This document shows, piece after piece, positions 44,010-52,282 of a stretch of 64,000 nt of DNA. The DNA is from Chitinophagaceae bacterium. Its GTDB lineage: Bacteria; Bacteroidota; Bacteroidia; Chitinophagales; Chitinophagaceae. Made by a program: the position numbers and the translations under genes. Location of the stretch: contig JAFKGQ010000012.1 in NCBI GenBank assembly GCA_017307755.1, forward strand, positions 124,001 through 188,000, in the 5' to 3' direction. The notes under the pieces are model-generated. The model saw only the letters and a program-made list of their open reading frames with translations, was not told where the DNA came from and searched no databases. Each line of letters begins with the position of its first letter. The first letter of the stretch is position 1.

Positions 44010-44712
44010 GGCTATCCGCTCAGGGAGGGCCATCGATAAGATATTGCTGCAACGCAATACTGCCGGGGAGGCCATTGTGGAGATCCGGCAACTGGCCAGA
44101 GAGAACAATATCCCTGTCCAGGTGGTCCCGGTGGAGAAGTTGAATTCTCTGACACGGGCTAATCACCAGGGGGTACTGGCATTTGCAGGGTTGGTACAAT
44201 ACCTTGACCTGCAACAGGTGATCGATCATGTGGTAGCGCAGGGGCAGACGCCCTTGTTTGTCATGTTAGACGGCGTTACGGATGTCCGTAACATCGGGGC
44301 CATTGCCCGGACAGCTCTTTGCTGTGGCGCCCAGGCGCTGATCATCCCTGACAAAGGCACGGGCGCACTCAATGAGGAGGCTATGAAATCTTCGGCCGGC
44401 GCGTTGGAACGTATCAATATCTGCCGGGTAAACAGTCTGCTAAAGGCGGTGGATAGTCTGCATCTCAACGGCATACAGGTATTCACCAGCGAGATGAAGG
44501 CTACAAAGAAGGTGTTCGACCTGCCGCTTTCCGAACCTTGCTGTATTGTGATGGGCAGCGAGGACAAAGGGGTACAACCCTATATCCACAAGGCGGCTGA
44601 CCTGCATTTTTCCATTCCCATGGCGGGAGATTTCGATTCTTTAAATGTGTCGGTGGCGGCGGGCATTATTCTCTACGAAGCGATTAAGCACCGGCTGGGG
44701 ACTTCTCAATAG
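43966..44712 (+). CDS. rlmB: 23S rRNA 2'-O-ribose methyltransferase RlmB-like (SpoU/TrmH)
   Basis: A 248-residue trefoil-knot (SPOUT) methyltransferase. The three SpoU motifs are DVRNIGAIARTA, IVMGSEDKGV and FDSLNVSVAAGIILYE. The N-terminal 75 residues form the L30e-like RNA-binding domain typical of RlmB, which methylates G2251 of 23S rRNA; other TrmH members act on tRNA or other rRNA sites, so the exact target is inferred. It overlaps the NUDIX gene by 44 bp and converges with the PrsW gene with a 29-bp overlap of the two 3' ends. Confidence 0.9.
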   Translation: MKQSSLIIGRQPLVEAIRSGRAIDKILLQRNTAGEAIVEIRQLARENNIPVQVVPVEKLNSLTRANHQGVLAFAGLVQYLDLQQVIDHVVAQGQTPLFVMLDGVTDVRNIGAIARTALCCGAQALIIPDKGTGALNEEAMKSSAGALERINICRVNSLLKAVDSLHLNGIQVFTSEMKATKKVFDLPLSEPCCIVMGSEDKGVQPYIHKAADLHFSIPMAGDFDSLNVSVAAGIILYEAIKHRLGTSQ

Positions 44713-46024
44713 CGGGCAATTGCAGCGCCTGGCGTGCGTCGCTCAACTGCCGCAAACCTGCCTGTACCAGCCGGAAACAAATGATCCAGCCCAATATGCC
44801 CAACAGGACGAACTTGACATCCTGTACAATGGGCAATCGCAACAGCCCGAAAGGGGCATTCCAGATCATATGCAGGATGACCATGGCAAAGAAGACCCGC
44901 AGAAAGGCCGGCGCCTGTAACATTTCCCAGGAGAAGGGTTTATCACCTTTTACCATCCATAGGGCTGCGGCGGCATTGGCTGTCCAGACGATGTGCATGA
45001 AGGGCGCCAGCAGACCACGCAGCATGATGATCTCTCCTCCCGCCGTGACGCCTCCACCCAGGATAAAGCGAAAAGCATACCCCGCACTTTCGAATGCGGC
45101 AAAGCCGGTGCCCACGGCCGCGCCCAGAAGCAAGCCATTCAATATCCACTTATAACGTTTTTCCCGGCCCATGAGCCAGGCCACAATCAGCACCTTGGCC
45201 GTCTCTTCGATGATACCCGCGGCTGAAGCGCCCAGAAAGCTGGTGAAGGGGTTGAAATTGCTAAAAAAGATCAGGGCGAGTATCAGACTGGCGATGCCGC
45301 CGACAAACAACAACTGTGTCACTTTGAAGATGGAGATATTCCGGGGGACGTTCATCTCCAGGAAGAAGATCAGGGTAGAAACGGGCACGGCAAAGGACCC
45401 CACGAAGATCATACCCGGTATGAGATTGAGATTGTTGAACATTTCAAATCCCGCGTAGAGGATAAAGGTCAGCAGAGCGCTGCCACCCAGCAGCCGTGCA
45501 AAGAGCCAGGGTTTTGCCCATTCCACTTTCAGCTCTGCCAGCGTAGGCGTGTGTTTTGTAGTGCCTGTGATCAGCTGCTCCTCCATCTCTTCCGTCGTGT
45601 GTCTTTTAAATACTTCCGAGAAGATGTGTGACAGCCGGAAATCCTGCAGCTCTTCCAATCCTATCAGATCACTGAAGGTATCGCCGAGGTGGCCTGTCTG
45701 TTCTTTATGGTCATAGCGGGCCTGCCAGATGGAATCGCCCAGGCGGAGGGTGTCTTTTTCAAGTAGTGGGCTGATGCTGACTGAGTCGTTGTTGACGATG
45801 AGGGGTAAATTGCAGGGGGAGCCGTCGATGATGAGTACGTCACCTTCTATCCAGGCTGTGATATAGCCATCATCTCTGCCCAGCGTTTCAATGACCAGGT
45901 CCGGGTGATAGACGATATGCCCGAGGCTGACGGGTTTGTCGGCGATTATTATTCGTCTGCCGATGTCTTTTCCGCCGACGCATTCCAGGAGCACTTGTTG
46001 GATGGGGGTGGAGGCCTCTGTCAT
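44684..46024 (-). CDS. PrsW-family intramembrane metalloprotease with FHA-like N-terminus
   Basis: A 446-residue membrane protein. Residues 185-430 hold about eight TM helices with the PrsW motifs: IIEETAK (EExxK), AAFESAGYAF, then His residues in FMHIVWTANAA and LHMIWNAPFG. PrsW proteases cleave membrane-bound anti-sigma factors. The N-terminal 95 residues look like a degenerate FHA or other beta-sandwich domain (DIGRRIIIADKPVSLGH, GDVLIIDG, KDTLRLGD), suggesting a phosphoprotein-binding input. The frame is open far upstream, but that region is antisense to the HMG-CoA-lyase-like gene; the start is ATG 46024 (MTEASTPIQQVL). Confidence 0.85.
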   Translation of the reverse strand: MTEASTPIQQVLLECVGGKDIGRRIIIADKPVSLGHIVYHPDLVIETLGRDDGYITAWIEGDVLIIDGSPCNLPLIVNNDSVSISPLLEKDTLRLGDSIWQARYDHKEQTGHLGDTFSDLIGLEELQDFRLSHIFSEVFKRHTTEEMEEQLITGTTKHTPTLAELKVEWAKPWLFARLLGGSALLTFILYAGFEMFNNLNLIPGMIFVGSFAVPVSTLIFFLEMNVPRNISIFKVTQLLFVGGIASLILALIFFSNFNPFTSFLGASAAGIIEETAKVLIVAWLMGREKRYKWILNGLLLGAAVGTGFAAFESAGYAFRFILGGGVTAGGEIIMLRGLLAPFMHIVWTANAAAALWMVKGDKPFSWEMLQAPAFLRVFFAMVILHMIWNAPFGLLRLPIVQDVKFVLLGILGWIICFRLVQAGLRQLSDARQALQLPAIEKSPAGA

Positions 46025-46064
46025 GGGGGCTAATTTAGAAAGGTAATTTAAGTAATTTCGCCAT

Positions 46065-46961
46065 ATGAAAAATGGAGCAATCTCCCTCATTGAATGTCCC
46101 CGGGACGCCATGCAGGGATGGCCGCACATCATTCCTACGGAGAAAAAGATCGAATACATCAATTCCCTTTTAAAGGTGGGTTTCGATACGTTGGATTTTG
46201 GCAGCTTTGTATCGGCCAGGGCTATTCCACAGATGGCCGACACGCCGCAGGTGCTGGAAGGGCTGGACCGGGGGCTGATAGCGGCGCCGGGAGAGCGCAG
46301 CGAACATACTGCCCGGCGTACCCGTCTGCTGGCCATCATTGCCAATTTCAGGGGCGCCGAAGAGGCCGCAGCCTATGATGAGATAAGTTATCTCGGTTTT
46401 CCTTTTTCCGTATCGGAAACCTTCCAACTGCGTAATGCCAACAAGACCGTGGAAGGCTCGCTGGCTACCGTCGAAGAGATACAGGAGCTTTGTGTCAAAA
46501 GACAAAAAGAGCTGGTGGTATACATTTCCATGGGCTTTGGCAATCCTTACGGCGACCCCTGGTCGGAGGAGATCGTATTTCAATGGGTGGATACGCTCAC
46601 CCGTCTGGGTATCCGGATCATTTCCCTCGCAGACACAGTGGGGCTGGCGACGCCTGAACAGGTGTTTTCTGTAACAGAGTATCTCGTGCGGCAACTGCCG
46701 GACCATACCATCGGCGTGCACTTACATTCCACTGCGACCCATTGGAAGGCTAAGATCGACGCAGCCCTGCAGGCCGGCTGCCGGAGATTTGACGGGGCTT
46801 TAAAGGGCATCGGTGGCTGCCCGATGGCGGGAGATCACCTGGTAGGCAATATGGACAGCTCCTTGATGATACCTTATTTCGAGCACCGGGGTCTTTTGTC
46901 AGGGCTCGACGAACATGCGTTGGCGCGGTCGTTGAGGCTGGCGTCCGAAATCTTTGTTTGA
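46065..46961 (+). CDS. Hydroxymethylglutaryl-CoA lyase-like enzyme
   Basis: A 298-residue DRE-TIM (HMGL-like) lyase that would split 3-hydroxy-3-methylglutaryl-CoA to acetyl-CoA and acetoacetate at the end of leucine catabolism. The catalytic Arg13-Asp14 (ECPRDAMQ), the metal ligands His219 and His221 (VHLHS) and Asn262 (HLVGN), and the lid Cys252 (GIGGCPMAG) are present. The usual HxHDT is HLHST here, a variant I believe is common in this phylum. Its stop overlaps the GSCFA start by one base (TGATG). It is divergent from the PrsW gene, 40 bp apart. Confidence 0.85.
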   Translation: MKNGAISLIECPRDAMQGWPHIIPTEKKIEYINSLLKVGFDTLDFGSFVSARAIPQMADTPQVLEGLDRGLIAAPGERSEHTARRTRLLAIIANFRGAEEAAAYDEISYLGFPFSVSETFQLRNANKTVEGSLATVEEIQELCVKRQKELVVYISMGFGNPYGDPWSEEIVFQWVDTLTRLGIRIISLADTVGLATPEQVFSVTEYLVRQLPDHTIGVHLHSTATHWKAKIDAALQAGCRRFDGALKGIGGCPMAGDHLVGNMDSSLMIPYFEHRGLLSGLDEHALARSLRLASEIFV

Positions 46962-47992
46962 TGGAATTTCAATTACCTATACAGATAGAGCCTCTTCCCC
47001 GACCCATCGGCTACCCGGATAAGATCATGCTGACGGGCAGCTGTTTTACAGAGCATATCGGCAACGCTCTCCGCGACTGGAAATTCGATATGCTGCAAAA
47101 CCCCAACGGCATCTTATTCGATCCGGCCAGCGTAGCGTCCAGTATCATCACCTATATGGAAGGCCGTCCTTATGAGGAAAAGGACCTCGTCTATTTCAAC
47201 GAGCTGTGGCAAAGCTGGCAGCATCATAGTCAATTCTCCCATATAGACAAGGGAGAGGCCCTCGCGTGTATCAATGAATCGCTTTCCAGGGCACATACTT
47301 TTTTGAAAGAGGCTAAGTGGCTCATCATTACTTTAGGCAGCGCCTTTTCTTACAGGCTGGCGCCGGATGCACCCGTACAGTTCCAACCCGGGCGACGGGG
47401 GGCGGAGGAAGCGGGAGGAATGGCGGTGGCCAATTGTCACAGGGCGCCCGGCCAGATCTTCCATAAGCACCTGATGACCATTGAAGAGATCAATACTGCA
47501 TTGGACGGGTGTCTTTACCGGCTTTTCCAGTTCAACCCTTCATTACAGGTGATCTTTACCGTTAGCCCTGTCAGACATATCAGGGACGGGGTGATAGAGA
47601 ATAACCGGAGCAAGGCCCGTCTGATAGAGTCTGTGCACCACCTGGTGAACAAATTCGATCGTCTGTATTACTTTCCGGCCTATGAGCTGGTGATCGATGT
47701 GCTGCGGGACTACCGCTTTTACGACATCGACATGGTGCATCCTAATTATCCTGCCACTCAATATGTGCTGGAACAGTTTACCCGTCATTACATTGACAAA
47801 GGAGCCCAGGCGATCATGGAGGAGGTGAAGAGGATCGTGACAGCCCGCCGGCATAAGCCTTTCCAGCCTTCCACGCAGGCGCATAAACGATTCCTGCAGG
47901 ACCACCTGGAAAGAACAAAGGAACTGGCCCTGCGTTGTCCTTTTTTGGATCTGCGGGAGGAATTGGAGTATTTTGGCGGTACGTGCGGTTAG
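46961..47992 (+). CDS. GSCFA-domain protein
   Basis: A 343-residue protein of the GSCFA family, named for its N-terminal motif, seen here as LTGSCFTEHIGNAL. The fold is SGNH-hydrolase-like, with WLIITLGSAFSYRL and a late YDIDMVHPNYPA block supplying the Asp-His pair. Function is unknown; related PC-esterases act on cell-surface polysaccharides. The ATG at 46961 overlaps the preceding stop (TGATG), so it is translationally coupled. The 3' end overlaps a truncated Rpn-type gene, and a small TGCGG-TTAG-CCGCA hairpin encloses its stop codon. Confidence 0.85.
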   Translation: MEFQLPIQIEPLPRPIGYPDKIMLTGSCFTEHIGNALRDWKFDMLQNPNGILFDPASVASSIITYMEGRPYEEKDLVYFNELWQSWQHHSQFSHIDKGEALACINESLSRAHTFLKEAKWLIITLGSAFSYRLAPDAPVQFQPGRRGAEEAGGMAVANCHRAPGQIFHKHLMTIEEINTALDGCLYRLFQFNPSLQVIFTVSPVRHIRDGVIENNRSKARLIESVHHLVNKFDRLYYFPAYELVIDVLRDYRFYDIDMVHPNYPATQYVLEQFTRHYIDKGAQAIMEEVKRIVTARRHKPFQPSTQAHKRFLQDHLERTKELALRCPFLDLREELEYFGGTCG

Positions 47993-48798
47993 CCGCAGGT
48001 GCTACTGAAAATTCTTTTTTTGTGGAAAAGGAATTGGCAGAAATGTATCCTGAGCCGGATAAAGGGCCGGATACGCGTTTTGCTGATAAACTGGTGAAGG
48101 TATTTCATCGGGATGGAGAAGAGGAGTGGGTGCTTATACACGTGGAGATACAGGGGGACACGTCTAAGCGGCAGGAGTTTTCTGAGCGGATGTTCCGGTA
48201 CTTTTACAGAATACTTGACCGTTATAAGAGGCCTGTCTCTGCTATTGCTGTATTCACTGGACGGGATGGCCGGAAAATGCCGTGCCGGTTTGAATATGAC
48301 TATCGGCAAACCCGCCTCGTATATGAATATCATACGCTTTCCATTCTGGATTGTTCGGATGAGGAACTGGAGAACAGTCCCAACCCGTTTGCACAGGTGG
48401 TTTTGGCAGCGAAGACGGCCCTGCTTGAGGAAAAAGTACCAGGGAAGGAACTGTTGGACCGAAAAATATTAATTGCCACCAGGTTATTAAGGAAGGGATT
48501 TCATGTAAAGAAACTGAAGGCAATCATGAAGTTCCTGGAGAATTATATTCTCTTTGAAGAGCCGGAAATGAATCGTACATTTACAGAGCAGATTTACACA
48601 CCTAATAACATAAAAATTATGGGTATAGATGAGTACATAGAAATGGAAACGAGGGAGGATGAACGTGAAAGTAACAATCGCCGTTTCGTCAGAAATCTTT
48701 TGAAAGAGTCAAACTTCTCCGATGAAAAAATCGCATCCCTGGTCGACGTTACAGTGGAATTTGTAAACGAAGTAAAGGCTGATTTGAAAGTTCATTAA
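47935..48798 (+). pseudogene. N-terminally truncated Rpn/PDDEXK-type nuclease (transposase-associated family)
   Basis: An open frame of 287 codons whose homology starts only at about codon 25 (FFVEKELAEMYPEPDKGPDTRF), in the middle of what should be the catalytic domain. Full-length relatives have about 50-60 more residues at this point. Core motifs that remain are FADKLVKV and VLIHVEIQG (the D...ExQ of PD-(D/E)xK), then FSERMFRYFYRILDRYKRPV and NPFAQVVLAAKTAL. The C-terminus MGIDEYIEME with a helical tail is normal. The first codons lie inside the GSCFA gene. It is probably a decayed remnant, although the frame is intact and is followed by a strong terminator. Confidence 0.75.
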
Positions 48799-48821
48799 AT
48801 TACCATCCCTACAATAGTTGA

Positions 48822-48849
48822 GCCGTCCGCGTGAGCGGACGGCTTTTTT
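48822..48849 (+). terminator. Strong Rho-independent terminator
   Basis: GCCGTCCGC (48822-48830), loop GTGA, GCGGACGGC (48835-48843), then six Ts. A perfect 9-bp GC-rich stem 23 bp after the Rpn-type frame. Confidence 0.92.
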
Positions 48850-48930
48850 ATTCCCATGGATTAACAATTCTATAGGTTTTGCGATGCTGCGTTTCTGCCG
48901 GCATTATGGTCTGGTATAAAAACCTCGTCT

Positions 48931-49587
48931 ATGACCCTGCCCAAAACCGCTGTTTATATGCTTGCGGCTACCCTTGCCGGTCTGTCCCTGCGGGCGCAAC
49001 CCCCATCCCGGTGGACATTGTCCTTTAACCCCTTTGGCCTGGTGGAACCGCCCGCGGCTATTGGGTTGGGTGTGGGTTACCGCTTTAGCAGAAGAGTAGA
49101 GCTCTGGTCGGAAACATCCTTTCTTACTAACGGGCTTTTTCAGACGGAAGGCCCCCTTGCCGGCATCCGTCAGATCCTACAGACAAAATATTTCATCTAT
49201 AAGGACGGGAGTTTTTTTGTGGCGGCAGAAGTGCGGTACAAAAACTTCCAGTACCGGGACAAGGAGGATTTTTATAACCCGGCTACACATGACAGCCTGC
49301 GTAGTTTCTCCAACTTCAGCCGTCATTATTTTTTTGGAGCGGGCTTGCAGGTGGGAGGCCGGGAGCCCCTTACCAGGGACGGCAAACTTCAGGTGGAACT
49401 GGTGGCCGGCCTGGGTGTTCGTAAGGTTTATATCGAGAGAGAAGATGTCCCGCAGGGTTATGAATACAGGAATTTTCATGCATCGAAGGACGTCAATGCC
49501 ATCGAGAATGCCAGGAACCCCGGACCGATGTATTTTCCGGGATCTATCCGACTGATCTATTTATTTGGAAAACGTTTCCGATCTTAG
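48931..49587 (+). CDS. Outer-membrane beta-barrel-like protein, unknown
   Basis: A 218-residue exported protein (signal peptide 1-22, LAATLAGLSLRA-Q). The mature part alternates short strands rich in aromatic and glycine residues (AIGLGVGYRFSRRVELWSE, YFFGAGLQVGG, LQVELVAGLGVRKVYI) and ends with SIRLIYLFGKRF, the pattern of a small outer-membrane barrel with an aromatic near the C-terminus. I cannot name the family. It precedes the SMUG2-like gene by 9 bp and may share its message. Confidence 0.7.
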   Translation: MTLPKTAVYMLAATLAGLSLRAQPPSRWTLSFNPFGLVEPPAAIGLGVGYRFSRRVELWSETSFLTNGLFQTEGPLAGIRQILQTKYFIYKDGSFFVAAEVRYKNFQYRDKEDFYNPATHDSLRSFSNFSRHYFFGAGLQVGGREPLTRDGKLQVELVAGLGVRKVYIEREDVPQGYEYRNFHASKDVNAIENARNPGPMYFPGSIRLIYLFGKRFRS

Positions 49588-49596
49588 CATGATCAC

Positions 49597-50286
49597 ATGT
49601 CAAAACCATTTACCACACAGGCGGAAGCCATCCTGAGCTTTTATAAAGGATTAACACCTTCCTTTCCCATGCCGGCAGGGATTGCGATCATGAACCCTTT
49701 CAAGGATGTGCGGGCATGGCAGCTGTCAAAAACTTTTTATGAGAAATTTTATTCGGATACGCGTCCCCGGCGATTGATCTTTGGCATCAACCCGGGCAGG
49801 TTTGGAGCGGGCGTCACCGGCGTACCCTTTACGGATCCTATCCGGCTGGAGGAAAAATGCGGGATACACAGTGATCTGAAAAGGCTGCCGGAGCTGTCCT
49901 CTTTGTTTATTTATGAAATGATCGATGCTTATGGAGGGGTGCAGGAATTTTACGGGGATTATCTTTTTACCGCCCTTTCTCCCCTGGGTTATACCTGGAA
50001 TGGGAAGAACCTGAACTATTATGACGACAAGGACCTTCTGAAGGCGGCTGAGCCGTTCATCCTACAATGTATCCGTCAGCAGCTGGATATGATCCCGACC
50101 ACCTCTGAACAATGCTATTGTCTGGGAGAAGGGGAGAATTACAAACAGTTCCGGCGGATAAATGACAAGCATGGGTTTTTCAGGGAGATTATTCCGTTGC
50201 CTCATCCCCGTTGGGTCATGCAATACAGGAGGAAGCAGGTGAAAGAATATGCCGCCTTATATGTAGAAAAATTGAGGACGCATTAG
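49597..50286 (+). CDS. SMUG2-like uracil-DNA glycosylase (DUF4918)
   Basis: A 229-residue base-excision enzyme. The uracil-DNA glycosylase motif 1 is GINPGRFGAGVTGVPFTDP, and motif 2 is PLPHPRWVMQYRRK. These match the SMUG2/DUF4918 branch that is widespread in Bacteroidota rather than UNG or MUG. The expected activity is removal of uracil or related damaged bases from DNA. Its last 4 bases overlap the 3' end of miaE on the other strand. Confidence 0.85.
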   Translation: MSKPFTTQAEAILSFYKGLTPSFPMPAGIAIMNPFKDVRAWQLSKTFYEKFYSDTRPRRLIFGINPGRFGAGVTGVPFTDPIRLEEKCGIHSDLKRLPELSSLFIYEMIDAYGGVQEFYGDYLFTALSPLGYTWNGKNLNYYDDKDLLKAAEPFILQCIRQQLDMIPTTSEQCYCLGEGENYKQFRRINDKHGFFREIIPLPHPRWVMQYRRKQVKEYAALYVEKLRTH

Positions 50287-50891
50287 TGGATCCGGTCACC
50301 CCGTATCTCCTGTGACTCCATCACCCCGGCCTCATATTCCAGCCATTCCTTCCATCGCCGGCGTACGGTTTCTTTGTCTATATAGGTTTCTGCCAGCTCT
50401 ATGAACAGGTGGTAATGACCTGCTTCGCTCTCCATAAAGCGGCGATAGAACTGCCGCAGATACTCATCTTCGAGCCCTTCGCTCAAACGTTTGAACCGCT
50501 CGCAACTGCGAGCCTCGATGAGCGCGAAGATCAGCAGCCTGTCCAGAAAGCGTTTTTCTTCGGCGCCTCCCTTTATCTCGAATTCTATCAGCTTGCCTAC
50601 GTACAGATCTTTTCGTTGCCGGCCCAGTTTTAGTCCCCGTTTATGCAGTTCAGCAAGCACCAGCCGGAAATGTCCCCACTCTTCCGTGACGATGGGAGAG
50701 AGCTCCTGTACCAGCTTTTCCTTTGCGGAATAGCGTTGGATAAGGGATATACAGCTGGTGGCGGCCTTTTGCTCGCACCAGGCATGGTCGGTGAGGATAT
50801 CTTCCAGGGAGATAGTTGCCAGGTCTACCCAGCGGGGGTCCGTGGGCAACTGAAGGCCAAGGATATTCTTCTGTTGGGACAGCGATTGCAT
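50283..50891 (-). CDS. miaE: tRNA 2-methylthio-N6-isopentenyladenosine(37) hydroxylase
   Basis: A 202-residue di-iron oxygenase of ferritin-like fold that hydroxylates ms2i6A37 of tRNA. The iron ligands sit in DHAWCEQKAA, EEWGHFRLV, LIEARSCERF and ESEAGHYHLF, the four helices of the family. ATG 50891 begins MQSLSQQKN. It is divergent from bioF, whose promoter box lies inside the 39-bp gap, so the two share a compact regulatory region. Confidence 0.92.
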   Translation of the reverse strand: MQSLSQQKNILGLQLPTDPRWVDLATISLEDILTDHAWCEQKAATSCISLIQRYSAKEKLVQELSPIVTEEWGHFRLVLAELHKRGLKLGRQRKDLYVGKLIEFEIKGGAEEKRFLDRLLIFALIEARSCERFKRLSEGLEDEYLRQFYRRFMESEAGHYHLFIELAETYIDKETVRRRWKEWLEYEAGVMESQEIRGDRIH

Positions 50892-50913
50892 GTGGCGAAA
50901 TTATGTAGGTTTG
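50886..50913 (+). promoter_or_regulatory. Promoter of bioF
   Basis: A TTG at 50886-50888 and TAGGTTTG at 50906-50913 are 17 bp apart, a good Bacteroidota promoter. The -33 box overlaps the first codons of miaE. Transcription would start near 50920, about 10 bases before the TTG start of bioF. Confidence 0.6.
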
Positions 50914-50930
50914 CCGGAAATCAGAAACCT

Positions 50931-52025
50931 TTGAACGAAGACTTCCTTGATATAAAGCTGCGGGAAAGAGAAGATCAGCATGCTTTTCGCCGGCTACGGC
51001 TGCCAGATGGCAAGACAGACCTCTGTTCCAATGATTATCTGGGCATTGCCACGGGCGGTCTGATCGAGCGTGTCCTTGATCAGACAAGGGACCGGCATGG
51101 CAGTGGGGGTTCCCGTCTGCTGGCCGGCAATTACCCATTGGTCGAAGAGACGGAGAAAATGCTGGCCGTCTTTCATGCCGCGGAAGCGGGTCTTATCTTT
51201 AACTCAGGCTACGATGCCAATCTGGGGCTGTTGAGCTGTCTCCCCCAAAGAGGTGATACCATCCTTTATGACCAACTGAGCCATGCATCCATCCGGGACG
51301 GGATGCGGCTGTCTTTTGCCCGGGCCTTTTCGTTTGGGCACAACGACCTGACTGATCTGGAAAGGAAGCTGGCGTCGGCGGAAGGCAATAAGTTCGTCGT
51401 GACGGAGTCTGTCTTTTCCATGGATGGGGATCAGGCGCCGCTGGCTGAAATGGCAGCTGTCTGCAGGCGTTATGGGGCGCATTTCATCGTGGATGAAGCG
51501 CATGCCACGGGTGTCATAGGGGAAAGAGGGGAGGGATTGGTGCAGGTATTGGGGCTCCAGCAGGAATGTTTGGCCAGAGTGCATACTTTTGGCAAGGCGG
51601 TAGGTTGTCATGGCGCCATTGTATTGGGCAGCCACCGGCTCAGGGATTACCTGGTGAACTATTGCAGACCCTTTATTTATACCACAGCCCTGCCTGCGTC
51701 GGCGGTGAGGGCTATTCAGACGGCGTATGGATTGTTCCCGGGGATGGATAGGGAACGGGGGCACCTGCGAGCGTTGATCGACCGGCTGCGGGGTGCCAGG
51801 CTGCGTTTTGAAAGGCTGCAAAGCGTTACTCCTATCCAGGGTGTTGTGGTTCCGGGGAATGAGGCCGTAAAAACCCTGGCTCAGGGGTTGCAAGCTGAGG
51901 GGTTGGATATCCGCCCCATCCTTTATCCTACGGTGCCAAAGGGTAGAGAGAGGCTGCGTATCGTCCTGCATGCATTCAATACGATGGAAGATATGGAGAA
52001 GCTGATCGGGTTGCTGGCGGGGTAA
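50931..52025 (+). CDS. bioF: 8-amino-7-oxononanoate synthase-like PLP enzyme
   Basis: A 365-residue alpha-oxoamine synthase. Lys222 in HTFGKAVGCHGA binds PLP; VDEAHATGVIG holds Asp188 and His191; CSNDYLGIA and GSGGSRLLAGNYPLVEETE are the N-terminal signatures. BioF joins alanine and pimeloyl-thioester in biotin synthesis; other members (Kbl, serine palmitoyltransferase) are alternatives, and no other bio gene is nearby. The open frame extends upstream into miaE, but conserved sequence begins at the NEDFLDIKLRERE stretch. I choose TTG 50931, just after the promoter. Confidence 0.85.
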   Translation: MNEDFLDIKLREREDQHAFRRLRLPDGKTDLCSNDYLGIATGGLIERVLDQTRDRHGSGGSRLLAGNYPLVEETEKMLAVFHAAEAGLIFNSGYDANLGLLSCLPQRGDTILYDQLSHASIRDGMRLSFARAFSFGHNDLTDLERKLASAEGNKFVVTESVFSMDGDQAPLAEMAAVCRRYGAHFIVDEAHATGVIGERGEGLVQVLGLQQECLARVHTFGKAVGCHGAIVLGSHRLRDYLVNYCRPFIYTTALPASAVRAIQTAYGLFPGMDRERGHLRALIDRLRGARLRFERLQSVTPIQGVVVPGNEAVKTLAQGLQAEGLDIRPILYPTVPKGRERLRIVLHAFNTMEDMEKLIGLLAG

Positions 52026-52068
52026 TCCATTTGGGGGAAGATAGAGAGGGGAGGGTGTAAAAAAATAA

Positions 52069-52091
52069 GCCGGCTCACCACTGAGTCCGGC
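52069..52091 (+). terminator. Hairpin after bioF
   Basis: GCCGGCTCA pairs with TGAG-CCGGC (one bulged T) around a 4-base loop, 44 bp after bioF. Flanking A- and T-rich sequence is modest, so it is a probable but weak terminator. Confidence 0.5.
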
Positions 52092-52205
52092 CTATTATCT
52101 ACCTGAACCACCTGAACTAAGTTGTAGGTTAGGGTATTAAGGGGCTGTTTGCGTTAGTAGGGGACGTTTATGAATGCAAATGTTGCTAATCGCAGGGATA
52201 TGAAC

Positions 52206-52239
52206 AATACCATTTTGTGGTATTACCACCTAGTGGTAA
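52206..52239. promoter_or_regulatory. Two adjacent dyads upstream of the penicillin-acylase operon
   Basis: AATACCA-TTTTG-TGGTATT (52206-52224) and TTACCAC-CTA-GTGGTAA (52223-52239) are perfect 7-bp inverted repeats sharing two bases. They share the half-site TACCA/TGGTA, giving four copies in 34 bp, 44 bp before the ATG at 52283. This looks like a double operator for a dimeric regulator. Confidence 0.55.
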
Positions 52240-52282
52240 CCCATTCAGTGTCTACAATTCAAAAAAATACTACTTTTAAGGT

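Noticed and set aside
46025..46345. 107-residue N-terminal extension of the PrsW protein
   Set aside because: It is antisense to the HMG-CoA-lyase-like gene, is of low complexity and is unlike any protease; the natural start is ATG 46024.
50643..50930. 96-codon N-terminal extension of bioF
   Set aside because: It is antisense to miaE, and the conserved BioF sequence and a good promoter both place the start at 50931.
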